A stretch of DNA of 8,418 nt from an uncultured Achromobacter sp. (GTDB lineage: Bacteria; Pseudomonadota; Gammaproteobacteria; Burkholderiales; Burkholderiaceae_B): positions 1 to 8,418 of the forward strand of contig CAJYKY010000457.1 in assembly GCA_913775005.1 (NCBI GenBank). The letters are read 5' to 3'. Below, piece by piece: positions 1 to 5,388 of the stretch; within the stretch, counting starts at the first letter, position 1, and the number at the start of each line of letters is the position of its first letter. A program made the position numbers and the translations under genes. The notes beneath the pieces are model-generated. The model searched no databases and had not been told where the DNA came from. It was given only the letters and a program-made list of their open reading frames with translations.

Positions 1-297
1 GGCGACGTGGATCCCAAGGCGCTGCGCGGCATGGTCGACAACCTGAAAGACCGCCTGAAGCCGGCTGTGGTGTTGCTGGCCACGGGTTCTGCCGACGGCA
101 AGATCAGCGTGGTGGGTGGCGTCACTGCCGACCTGACGGATCGCATCAAGGCCGGTGATCTGGTGGGCTTTGTCGCCAGCCAGGTCGGCGGCAAGGGTGG
201 TGGCCGTCCGGACATGGCCATGGGCGGCGGTACGGATCTGGCCGCCTTGCCGGCCGCGATTGCCGGCGTGCAGAAGTGGGTGGACGAGCGTCTCTGA
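1..297 (+). CDS. alaS: Alanyl-tRNA synthetase, C-terminal end (partial)
   Basis: Only the last 98 codons are in the window; the reading frame is open from base 1 and ends at TGA 295-297. AlaRS charges tRNA-Ala with alanine in the cytoplasm. The visible part is the C-terminal C-Ala (DHHA1-type) domain, which binds the tRNA elbow and links editing to aminoacylation. The diagnostic feature is the glycine-rich stretch GGKGGGRPDMAMGGG near the end, a hallmark of bacterial AlaRS C-termini (commonly with Q where this one has M). It is preceded by the alternating beta-strand pattern AVVLLATGSADGKISVVGGV. The internal GTG at 7 is simply a valine codon and not a start. The stop codon overlaps the start of the next gene by one base, so the two are probably cotranscribed and translationally coupled. 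Confidence 0.96.
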   Translation, partial: GDVDPKALRGMVDNLKDRLKPAVVLLATGSADGKISVVGGVTADLTDRIKAGDLVGFVASQVGGKGGGRPDMAMGGGTDLAALPAAIAGVQKWVDERL

Positions 298-566
298 TGA
301 GCGACGTGGATACCGGCCTGGAAGCTGGCGCACAAGCGCCGGCGTTTCAACAGGAAGTCGATGCTAGCGGCTTGACCTGCCCGCTGCCCATCCTGCGCGC
401 CAAGAAGGCGTTGGCGCAGATGGCTAGCGGCGAGGTCTTGCGCGTCATCACCACTGACCGCAACGCCATCCGCGACTTCCAGGCGTTTTCGCGCCAGACG
501 GGCAATACGCTGGTGGCGCAACACGAGGCCGACGGCCGGGGCGTGCATTACCTGCAACGGCGTTAA
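297..566 (+). CDS. TusA-family sulfur-carrier/sulfurtransferase protein
   Basis: This is an 89-residue protein of the TusA (SirA/YeeD) fold. The key motif is LTCPLPILRAKKAL at about residues 26-39. Cys28 of the CPxP motif is the residue that carries persulfide sulfur in this family. The rest shows the usual two-layer pattern: a GEVLRVITTD strand, then a helix beginning NAIRDFQAF. Members pass sulfur to tRNA thiolation, molybdenum cofactor or other sulfur pathways; which one applies here cannot be read from the sequence. The ATG at 297 is chosen because it sits in the TGATG overlap with the alaS stop. The in-frame upstream start at 276 would lie inside alaS and add residues without family resemblance. 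The N-terminus is about 20 residues longer than a minimal TusA domain. It is followed by a strong terminator, which closes the alaS transcript. Confidence 0.9.
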   Translation: MSDVDTGLEAGAQAPAFQQEVDASGLTCPLPILRAKKALAQMASGEVLRVITTDRNAIRDFQAFSRQTGNTLVAQHEADGRGVHYLQRR

Positions 567-610
567 GGGGTTTTTACGCCGAGGCTTCACGCTTCACCGC
601 TAGCCCGAAT

Positions 611-638
611 AAACAGGCCCGCTTGCGCGGGCCTGTTT
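611..638. terminator. Bidirectional intrinsic terminator between convergent genes
   Basis: A perfect 12-bp stem (AAACAGGCCCGC paired with GCGGGCCTGTTT) closes a TTGC tetraloop. The A-rich 5' edge and T-rich 3' edge are mirror images, so the element can end transcripts on both strands. It lies 44 bases after the tusA-like stop codon and 24 bases beyond the stop of the minus-strand gene, exactly where a shared terminator of convergent genes is expected. Confidence 0.9.
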
Positions 639-662
639 GCTGTCCGGTCGGGCAGTCTGCGC

Positions 663-1244
663 TTATTTATGAATCGCGGCGGCGACGGCCTGGGTGATGG
701 TGAAATCCACCAGATCGCCTTCCTTTAGTTGCTGCAAGCGCGCTTGCAAGGCAGGATCCCTGACCTGAATGGTGCGCCTGCCGCCTTCCGGGCCTCTCAA
801 CGTGACCAGATTGGCGCTTTTGTTGATATGCCAGATTTCGGCCGTGATCGTGGTCTGCCGGCCTATCGCGCCACCGGGGCGAGCGCCCTTGGCGCTGCGG
901 GTGGCCGCTGTTTCGGTGACGACCTCGGGCACGCCGGAACCCGCGCGCCGAACGTCAATCGCTACCGATTCGTAGTAATCCAAGGTCAGCGTGTCGCCCG
1001 GCTTGATCTGCTGGAAGTTGCGGACATCCGGCCCCGCCACCACCTCGACGGTATTGCCGTTGGCGCCTTGCAGCGTGATGGTGCGCGTGGCGGGGTCAAC
1101 CGCTGTGACACGGCCCGACGCCGTGGTCAGCGCGGCGCCGACGACGGCAGCCGATGCCGCAAGCGGCATGGCCAGGGTTCCCAGCAGCAGCCCGGTGAAT
1201 GCCAGGCGCGCGACGGGCGTGAATGCAGATTTCCGATTCTTCAT
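663..1244 (-). CDS. Hypothetical exported protein with two similar beta-rich halves
   Basis: The product is 193 residues and of unknown function. Residues 1-32 form a clear Sec signal peptide: basic MKNRK, then the hydrophobic LAFTGLLLGTLAMPLA, then an ASA-type cleavage site. The mature part has two related segments, roughly 43-97 and 132-187. Each has a V/I-x-x-I/V strand, a TITLQG or LVTLRG strand with a Gly turn, a short helix-like stretch, then KPGDTLTLDY or KEGDLVDFTI. They are joined by a linker rich in Gly, Ala, Arg and Thr. The pattern recalls small OB-like periplasmic domains (DUF5666/CusF-like in general appearance), but that is a shape resemblance and not an identification. The ATG at 1244 is chosen over the longer open frame to 1460. 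It directly begins the signal peptide and has a GGAGG Shine-Dalgarno about 9 bases upstream. The gene is monocistronic and convergent with the alaS-tusA pair. No cysteine or obvious catalytic motif is seen. Confidence 0.8.
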   Translation of the reverse strand: MKNRKSAFTPVARLAFTGLLLGTLAMPLAASAAVVGAALTTASGRVTAVDPATRTITLQGANGNTVEVVAGPDVRNFQQIKPGDTLTLDYYESVAIDVRRAGSGVPEVVTETAATRSAKGARPGGAIGRQTTITAEIWHINKSANLVTLRGPEGGRRTIQVRDPALQARLQQLKEGDLVDFTITQAVAAAIHK

Positions 1245-1523
1245 GATGCGGCCCCTCCAGTAGAGGTAGTGTTGGGAAAAAACACGAAAGGGACTGGGGA
1301 AAAAAGCGAGATCAGCGGAAGAAATCCGCCCTGGCGTTGACGGCAGGGGAAAGGCGGGAAGCCGCCGTTGCAAAGGGCGTAGCCGGGTGGAGCGAAGCGT
1401 GGTGGTTGCGCAGAACGACATGAATCCGATCTCTCCAATCGGGCTATTCTTCGAACGCATTGACGATCAACCGCAGGAAATGCAGACGTGGGCGCGGCGA
1501 CGAGGCTACACTTCGGTCTGCGG

Positions 1524-1542
1524 CGGGCTCCGGCCCGTTTTT
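1524..1542 (+). terminator. Possible weak intrinsic terminator
   Basis: A 5-bp GC stem (CGGGC / GCCCG) with a TCCG loop is followed directly by TTTTT on the + strand. It could end a short + strand transcript started in the gap, or protect rpsP from upstream read-through. The stem is short, so it may be chance. Confidence 0.3.
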
Positions 1543-1610
1543 GTAGAATACCCAAATGTGGTGTTGTTGGATACAAATCACGCCGCCTCGTCTTGATTCA
1601 GCACCTCTAT

Positions 1611-1640
1611 TTGCCAGCAGGCGTCTTTAAGTGCTAGAAT
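1611..1640 (+). promoter_or_regulatory. Predicted sigma70-type promoter of the rpsP operon
   Basis: TTGCCA at 1611-1616 matches the -35 consensus at 5 of 6 bases. TAGAAT at 1635-1640 matches the -10 consensus at 5 of 6, with 18 bases between them. TG at 1632-1633, before C1634, gives an extended -10. Transcription would start near 1647, about 30 bases before the rpsP ATG. A strong promoter is expected for a ribosomal protein operon. Confidence 0.7.
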
Positions 1641-1675
1641 TTCCCGTTTTTCACAACTAATTCAAGGGATTACCT

Positions 1676-1936
1676 ATGGTGGTGATTCGCCTGGCCCGCG
1701 GTGGGTCCAAGAAGCGTCCGTTTTACAACCTGGTGGCCACCGATTCGCGTAACCGTCGCGACGGCCGCTTTATCGAGCGCGTGGGTTTTTACAACCCCGT
1801 AGCTAGCGAAGGCACGGAAAACCTGCGCATTGCGCTGGACCGCGTGCAGTACTGGACCGGCACGGGCGCTCAGCTGTCGCCCGCCGTTGAGCGTCTGGTC
1901 AAGGACTACTCGGCTAAGGTTTCCGCCGCTGCTTAA
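1676..1936 (+). CDS. rpsP: 30S ribosomal protein S16
   Basis: The 86-residue protein is a full-length bS16, a primary-binding protein that helps assemble the 5' domain of 16S rRNA in the small ribosomal subunit. The family signature is at the start (MVVIRLARGGSKKRPFYNLV), followed by the conserved DSRNRRDGRFIERVGFYNP segment and a C-terminal helix with SPAVERLVKDY. The ATG at 1676 has an AAGGGA Shine-Dalgarno six bases upstream (1664-1669). It is the first gene of the rpsP-rimM-trmD operon and lies directly behind the predicted promoter. The gap to rimM is 144 bases and carries a repeat array, longer than is usual inside this operon. Confidence 0.98.
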   Translation: MVVIRLARGGSKKRPFYNLVATDSRNRRDGRFIERVGFYNPVASEGTENLRIALDRVQYWTGTGAQLSPAVERLVKDYSAKVSAAA

Positions 1937-2004
1937 TTGCCAGCGTCGTTAACTTGCTAGCGTCGTTTAACAGCGCCCGTCGTTAACAACGACCGTCGTT
2001 TACC
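1937..2004 (+). repeat. Four-copy imperfect tandem repeat, 16-18 bp unit
   Basis: Immediately after the rpsP stop codon there are four consecutive units: 1937-1953, 1954-1971, 1972-1987 and 1988-2004. Each contains CGTCGTT(T)A at the same place. Units 1 and 2 differ by one substitution and one inserted T; units 3 and 4 share mainly the CGTCGTTAAC or CGTCGTTTAC core. The later units can also form small hairpins: GTCGTT-AAC-AACGAC at 1979-1993 and CGTCG/CGACG at 1994-2008. The array sits between two cotranscribed genes and would be part of the mRNA. Confidence 0.75.
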
Positions 2005-2010
2005 GACGCA

Positions 2011-2026
2011 GTTAGTTCGTTAGTTC
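2011..2026 (+). repeat. Exact tandem duplication of an 8-mer
   Basis: GTTAGTTC occurs twice back to back, just after the larger repeat array and 55 bases before the rimM start. It may be a further product of slippage in the same low-constraint spacer. Confidence 0.6.
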
Positions 2027-2080
2027 AGCTGTAAAAAGCTACCATTTTTGGCTGTTTCATTTTTACCAAGAGCGCGATAC

Positions 2081-2698
2081 ATGTCTGATGCCGCAACCTC
2101 TAACGCGGCGCCGACGGATTTGATCGAGCTGGGCCGCATTACTGCTGCCTACGGTGTGAAAGGCTGGGTTAAGGTGCAGCCTCATTCGGCCAATGCCGAA
2201 GTGCTGCTCTCAGCATCTCAATGGTGGTTGACTCGCCCTGTGCCTGAATTGGCGCGGGGCGCTGTCGCGTCTGCGCCCGTCGCATTCAAGATCCAGCAAG
2301 CCCGTTCGCAAGGCGCCACGGTCGTGGCCCAGTTGGCGGGCATTGCAGATCGTGATCAGGCCGAGGCCTTGCGCGGATATTCCGTGCAGGCCCCGCGCGG
2401 ATCTTTTCCCGCGCCGGAAGAAGACGAATACTACTGGGTCGACCTCATCGGCTGCGCGCTGTACACCAGCGCCGACGGTGAACCCGCCTTGATCGGCGTA
2501 GTGGATGAAGTCCTTGATAACGGCGCGCATGCCGTCTTGAAGGTCTTGCGTCAGACGCTTGGAGCCGATGGCCCCGAGCCCATCCTCAACGCCAAAGGCC
2601 GGCCCGCCGAATTGCTCGTTCCATTCGTACGTGCGCACATTCAAGCCGTCGATCTTGCCGCTCGCCGTATCGACAGCGACTGGCCCGTGGATCTTTGA
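2081..2698 (+). CDS. rimM: 16S rRNA processing/ribosome maturation factor RimM
   Basis: The product is 205 residues. RimM binds ribosomal protein S19 and assists late maturation of the 30S head. The N-terminal RimM domain begins with the conserved ELGRITAAYGVKGWVKVQP at about 17-35, and the segment LAGIADRDQAEALRGYSV (85-102) is typical of the family. A PRC-barrel domain follows, introduced by EDEYYWVDLIGC (114-125) and ending with LLVPFVRAHIQAVDLAARRI. The ATG at 2081 is preferred, with AAGAG at 2068-2072 as Shine-Dalgarno. The frame can be opened from a TTG at 2048, but that would add residues (AVSFLPRARY) with no family match. The product is somewhat longer than the E. coli protein because of a Pro/Ala-rich insertion around residues 52-68. 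Its stop overlaps the trmD start by one base. Confidence 0.96.
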   Translation: MSDAATSNAAPTDLIELGRITAAYGVKGWVKVQPHSANAEVLLSASQWWLTRPVPELARGAVASAPVAFKIQQARSQGATVVAQLAGIADRDQAEALRGYSVQAPRGSFPAPEEDEYYWVDLIGCALYTSADGEPALIGVVDEVLDNGAHAVLKVLRQTLGADGPEPILNAKGRPAELLVPFVRAHIQAVDLAARRIDSDWPVDL

Positions 2699-3615
2699 TG
2701 CGAATTGACGTCGTTACGCTCTTTCCCGACATGTTCGGGGTCGTGCGCGATCTGGGTGTTACTGGCCGTGCGCATGCGCAAGGCCGGTGGGCTCTGCATG
2801 CGTGGAATCCTCGCGATTTCACGCACGACGTCCATCGCACCGTTGACGACCGCCCCTACGGCGGTGGTCCTGGCATGGTGATGATGGCGGCGCCGTTGGA
2901 AGCCGCTGTCAACGCCGCCCAGGAAGCGCGCGCCGCCCAAGGCTTGGGCCGCGCGCCGGTGGCGTTGCTGGCGCCAGTTGGCCGCCGCTACGACCAGACT
3001 GGCGCTGAAACCTTGGCCGCAAGCGACGGGATCATTCTGATTTGCGGCCGCTACGAAGGCGTTGACCAGCGCTTCATTGAACGCTGTGTCACGCATGAAA
3101 TCTCGTTGGGCGACTTCGTGTTGTCTGGCGGGGAAATCGCGGCGCTCGCCGTGATCGATGCCGCGGTGCGCTTGTTGCCCGGCGTGCTGAACGATGGCGA
3201 TTCCGCCTTGCAGGATTCGTTCAACGATACCTTGTCCGGCTTGCTGGACAGCCCCCATTACACGCGCCCTGAAGTTTACGAAGGGCAGGCCGTGCCCGCG
3301 CCGCTGCTCAGCGGCCACCATGCCAACATCACGCGTTGGCGTCGTGAGCGTTCGCTGGAACTGACCGCCACGCGGCGTCCTGAACTGCTGGAATCGGCGC
3401 GCGCCAAGGGCTGGTTGAACAAGGCCGACGAACGCTATCTGGCCGAACTGGCAGGCACCTACGACCCCGCGTCCGAACCGCCCAAGCGTCGGCGCAAGGC
3501 GTCGAACAAACCTGCGCAGTCCACCCAAGCGCCCCAAGCGCCGTCGGCCGAAGCCACGTTGCCTACGCCGCCCCAACTGCCTGTACCGCCTGCAAAGCCA
3601 GACGCCTCGTCTTAG
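2698..3615 (+). CDS. trmD: tRNA (guanine-37-N1) methyltransferase TrmD
   Basis: The 305-residue product is a SPOUT-class, S-adenosylmethionine-dependent enzyme that makes m1G37 next to the anticodon and so prevents frameshifting. Family motifs seen are MRIDVVTLFPDMF at the start, DDRPYGGGPGMVM (50-62), LICGRYEGVDQRFIE (114-128) and the knot segment ISLGDFVLSGGEIAALAVID (135-154). DSFNDTLSGLLDSPHYTRP (173-191) is the region holding the catalytic acid. The ATG at 2698 lies in a TGATG overlap with rimM; the TTG at 2695 is also in frame but unneeded. The domain proper ends near residue 255. About 50 extra residues follow: a basic KRRRK patch, then a Pro/Ala/Gln-rich tail that is probably disordered. 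The gene normally next in this operon, rplS, does not follow. Confidence 0.97.
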   Translation: MRIDVVTLFPDMFGVVRDLGVTGRAHAQGRWALHAWNPRDFTHDVHRTVDDRPYGGGPGMVMMAAPLEAAVNAAQEARAAQGLGRAPVALLAPVGRRYDQTGAETLAASDGIILICGRYEGVDQRFIERCVTHEISLGDFVLSGGEIAALAVIDAAVRLLPGVLNDGDSALQDSFNDTLSGLLDSPHYTRPEVYEGQAVPAPLLSGHHANITRWRRERSLELTATRRPELLESARAKGWLNKADERYLAELAGTYDPASEPPKRRRKASNKPAQSTQAPQAPSAEATLPTPPQLPVPPAKPDASS

Positions 3616-3692
3616 GCATTTCCCTTTCAAATCGTCTTACGCCCCGCTAGGGATGTTCCTAGGTTGTGGGCGCTTTGTGCCGTCCTTAGTAT

Positions 3693-3720
3693 TGAAAATT
3701 ACATGCAAATGAAATTTTCA
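3693..3720. promoter_or_regulatory. 28-bp AT-rich palindrome, candidate operator of the XRE/cupin regulator
   Basis: The arms TGAAAATT (3693-3700) and AATTTTCA (3713-3720) are perfect inverted repeats. Inside them CAT (3702-3704) and ATG (3709-3711) continue the same dyad, so 11 of the 12 pairs outside the central GCAA match. The site ends one base before the annotated ATG of the regulator gene. A weak promoter, TTGTGG (3664-3669) with 17 bases to TAGTAT (3687-3692), lies immediately upstream, so a bound protein would cover the start of transcription. Autoregulation by the adjacent gene product is inferred. Confidence 0.65.
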
Positions 3721-3721
3721 T

Positions 3722-4411
3722 ATGAGCCATTCTCGCCGATCCGACGCCGGCGCTTCCCCTTCTGAACGCACCCCTCGCGCGCCAGCTCGCTTGTTGGCGG
3801 GGCGCCCGGAATCTGCGGTCGATATGTGGCTGGGCCAGCAATTGCGCCAACTGCGCAAGCAGCAGCGGCGGTCCTTGGCCGATGTCGCCAGCGCTTGCGG
3901 CATGTCAGTGGGGCTGCTGAGCCAGATCGAGCGCGGACTGAGTTCCGCATCCGTCAAGACGCTGCATCTGCTGGCGCGTGAATTCCAGGTGTCGGTCAAT
4001 TCCCTGTTGCGCAACGCCGAGCACACGCAGGGCGAAGATGGCGGCCGCGTGGCGCGCGCGGGCACGCACCGGTTCATCGACCTGTCTGAAAAGGGAATCA
4101 GCAAAGAGATGTACACGCCGCCCGCCTGCCGCAGCATGGATCTGTGCCGCGCCACGATCGAGCCGGGCGGCTCCACGGGTAATGAACTGTTCGTGACCGG
4201 GCAGGGCGAGCAGATCGGCGTAGTGCTGAAAGGGTCACTTGAACTGTGGGTGGGCGACCGCGTCGTGCTGCTCAACGAGGGCGACAGCTTTTGCTATGCC
4301 AGCAGCACGCCACGCCGCTGGCGCAATCCTGGCTCGCAGGCGACGGAGGTCATCTGGGCCATTTCCAATATCACTCAAGCCGTGGGGGGTGAAACGCAAC
4401 AAGCGCCCTAG
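3722..4411 (+). CDS. XRE-family transcriptional regulator with C-terminal cupin (PuuR-like)
   Basis: The product is 229 residues. Residues 36-97 are an HTH_3/XRE DNA-binding domain (LGQQLRQLRKQQRRSLADVA, then the helix pair around GMSVGLLSQIERG). Residues about 142-215 are a Cupin_2 sensor domain, with QGEQIGVVLKGSLELWVGD and EGDSF strands. This layout and the QGEQIGVVLKG stretch resemble PuuR, the putrescine-utilisation repressor, although the inducer here is unknown. The positions where many cupins have metal-binding His carry other residues (GNELFVTG and TPRRWRN), so ligand sensing without metal is likely. The first 34 residues are Ser/Arg/Pro-rich and outside any domain. No Shine-Dalgarno precedes the ATG at 3722; ATG 3824 (residue 35) is a possible alternative start. 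The gene precedes an ABC importer and an amine oxidoreductase, which it probably controls. Confidence 0.88.
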   Translation: MSHSRRSDAGASPSERTPRAPARLLAGRPESAVDMWLGQQLRQLRKQQRRSLADVASACGMSVGLLSQIERGLSSASVKTLHLLAREFQVSVNSLLRNAEHTQGEDGGRVARAGTHRFIDLSEKGISKEMYTPPACRSMDLCRATIEPGGSTGNELFVTGQGEQIGVVLKGSLELWVGDRVVLLNEGDSFCYASSTPRRWRNPGSQATEVIWAISNITQAVGGETQQAP

Positions 4412-4438
4412 GGCGCGCAGCATCCATAGCGGCGCGCC
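4403..4438 (+). other. GC palindrome and hairpin at the regulator/ABC junction
   Basis: GCGCCCTAGGGCGC at 4403-4416 is a perfect 14-bp palindrome containing the regulator's stop codon. Overlapping it, GGCGCGC (4412-4418) can pair with GCGCGCC (4432-4438) around a 13-base loop. No T-run follows, so this is not a standard terminator. It could slow read-through or be chance in GC-rich DNA. The remaining bases to the next gene show no clear promoter. Confidence 0.4.
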
Positions 4439-4512
4439 GAAGTAAGGGGATCGTCGCGCCACCGGACACGCCAGGCGTTGCCCGGACCTCTTTGCCACGA
4501 TAAGGAAATGTC

Positions 4513-5268
4513 ATGAAATTCAAGACTTTGGCTGTCTCGGTATTTGCTGCATTGTCCATGGCCGCGGGCGCGCACGCCCAATCGGTGTTGAAAGTGGGGT
4601 CCACACCCACCGGCAGTCCGTTTACGTTTCTCGACACCAAGACCAACAGCATTGAAGGCGTGATGGTCGACATCGTGAAAGCGGTAGGCAAAGAGGCGGG
4701 GTTCGAAGTGCAGATCGAACCCATGGCGTTTTCGGCGTTGATCGGGTCGTTGACGTCCAAGCGCATCGACATCGTCTCGGCGGCCATGTTCATCACGCCG
4801 CAGCGCCAGCAGGTCGTGAGCTTTTCCGAGCCGGTGTATCGCTACGGCGAAGGTCTGATGGTGCTGAAGTCCGATAACAAGGAATACAAATCCTTCGCCG
4901 ATATGAAGGGCATGACCGTCGGTGTGCAGGTGGGAACGGCGTTTGTCGAACCGATCCAGAAGAGCGGTGTCTTCAAGGAAGTGAAGCTCTACGACAACCC
5001 GCCCGACATGATGCGCGACGCCAACGCAGGCCGCATCCAGGGTGGCTTCATGGACTTTCCAATTGCCACCTACATCATCTCGCAAGGCAACTATCCCAAC
5101 CTGAAGATGGCGCAGTCCTATCAGCCCACCGTGGTGGGCAGCCTGGGCCTTGCCACGCGCAAGGAAGACACCGCCCTGCTGGACCGCATCAACAAGGCCT
5201 TGGCCAAGCTGAAGGCGGACGGCGCCATCGATGCCATCCTGAAAAAGTGGGGCTTGTCCGGCGCTTGA
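4513..5268 (+). CDS. Periplasmic amino-acid-type ABC transporter substrate-binding protein
   Basis: The 251-residue product belongs to the SBP_bac_3 (polar amino acid) family. Residues 1-22 are a Sec signal peptide (MKFKTLAVSVFAALSMAAGAHA) with cleavage expected before QSVLKVG. Family landmarks are SPFTFLD in lobe 1, the segment ITPQRQQVVSFSEPV (94-108) and GVQVGTAF (137-144) in lobe 2. Arg98 is at the position that grips the ligand's carboxylate, and Asp181 in GGFMDFP is at the position that usually holds the ligand's amino group. The usual Asp of the GRxDA motif is replaced by Gln176. These points favour an alpha-amino acid or related compound, but the exact ligand cannot be told. AAGGA at 4502-4506 is a good Shine-Dalgarno for ATG 4513. 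It is the first gene of the importer, followed by a strong hairpin and the permease. Confidence 0.93.
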   Translation: MKFKTLAVSVFAALSMAAGAHAQSVLKVGSTPTGSPFTFLDTKTNSIEGVMVDIVKAVGKEAGFEVQIEPMAFSALIGSLTSKRIDIVSAAMFITPQRQQVVSFSEPVYRYGEGLMVLKSDNKEYKSFADMKGMTVGVQVGTAFVEPIQKSGVFKEVKLYDNPPDMMRDANAGRIQGGFMDFPIATYIISQGNYPNLKMAQSYQPTVVGSLGLATRKEDTALLDRINKALAKLKADGAIDAILKKWGLSGA

Positions 5269-5306
5269 TGCCGGTTTGATCTCAAGCATCTAGCGTTGTG
5301 GCATCA

Positions 5307-5339
5307 GCCCGGCCGGCACGCGCCTGCGTGCCGGCGGGC
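5307..5339 (+). promoter_or_regulatory. Strong GC hairpin between binding-protein and permease genes
   Basis: GCCGGCACGC (5312-5321) pairs perfectly with GCGTGCCGGC (5326-5335) around a GCCT loop. After one bulged G (5311), GCCC (5307-5310) pairs with GGGC (5336-5339), giving 14 pairs. No T-run follows. It lies 38 bases after the stop of the binding-protein gene. Such stems commonly shield the upstream mRNA from 3' exonucleases and lower expression of the membrane genes downstream, which fits the higher need for binding protein. Confidence 0.7.
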
Positions 5340-5388
5340 GGGACGCATTCGCGTTCCCGTGGGCTGTCTCGTCGGGGTGGGTGAAGTC

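Larger units (their letters stand above)
1245..1675. other. Gene-poor divergent intergenic region
   Basis: This 431-bp stretch separates the divergent exported-protein gene (-) and rpsP (+). It holds the leader of the minus-strand gene, including a purine-rich run on the + strand around 1274-1330 and a small inverted repeat GTGTT/AACAC at 1269-1285. It also holds a short GC hairpin followed by five T at 1524-1542 and the rpsP promoter at its right end. Open frames exist on both strands (for example + 1387-1596) but have no recognisable protein pattern or convincing ribosome-binding site. I could not place a convincing promoter for the minus-strand gene. Confidence 0.6.

Noticed and set aside
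729..1340. Plus-strand open frame (203 codons) opposite the exported-protein gene
   Set aside because: The minus-strand gene has a signal peptide, a Shine-Dalgarno and a matching terminator; the plus frame is Arg/Gly-rich with no recognisable motif.
1387..1596. Possible small plus-strand gene in the gap upstream of rpsP
   Set aside because: No convincing Shine-Dalgarno, no recognisable protein pattern, and it runs across the terminator-like hairpin.
2641..3630. Long minus-strand open frame (329 codons) opposite trmD
   Set aside because: It is fully antisense to the well-identified trmD, is Arg/Gly/Gln-rich with no family pattern, and has the look of a third-position shadow in GC-rich DNA.
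3647..3662. Small inverted repeat CTAGG/CCTAG after trmD considered as a terminator
   Set aside because: The stem is only five pairs and no T-run follows on either strand; no clear terminator for trmD could be found.
4408..5289. Minus-strand open frame (293 codons) opposite the binding-protein gene
   Set aside because: It is His/Arg-rich, lacks domain patterns and is antisense to an intact, well-recognised gene.
5296..5388. N-terminal extension of the permease from GTG 5296
   Set aside because: It would translate through the strong hairpin and gives a Pro/Arg-rich segment unlike permease N-termini; ATG 5389 fits the family.
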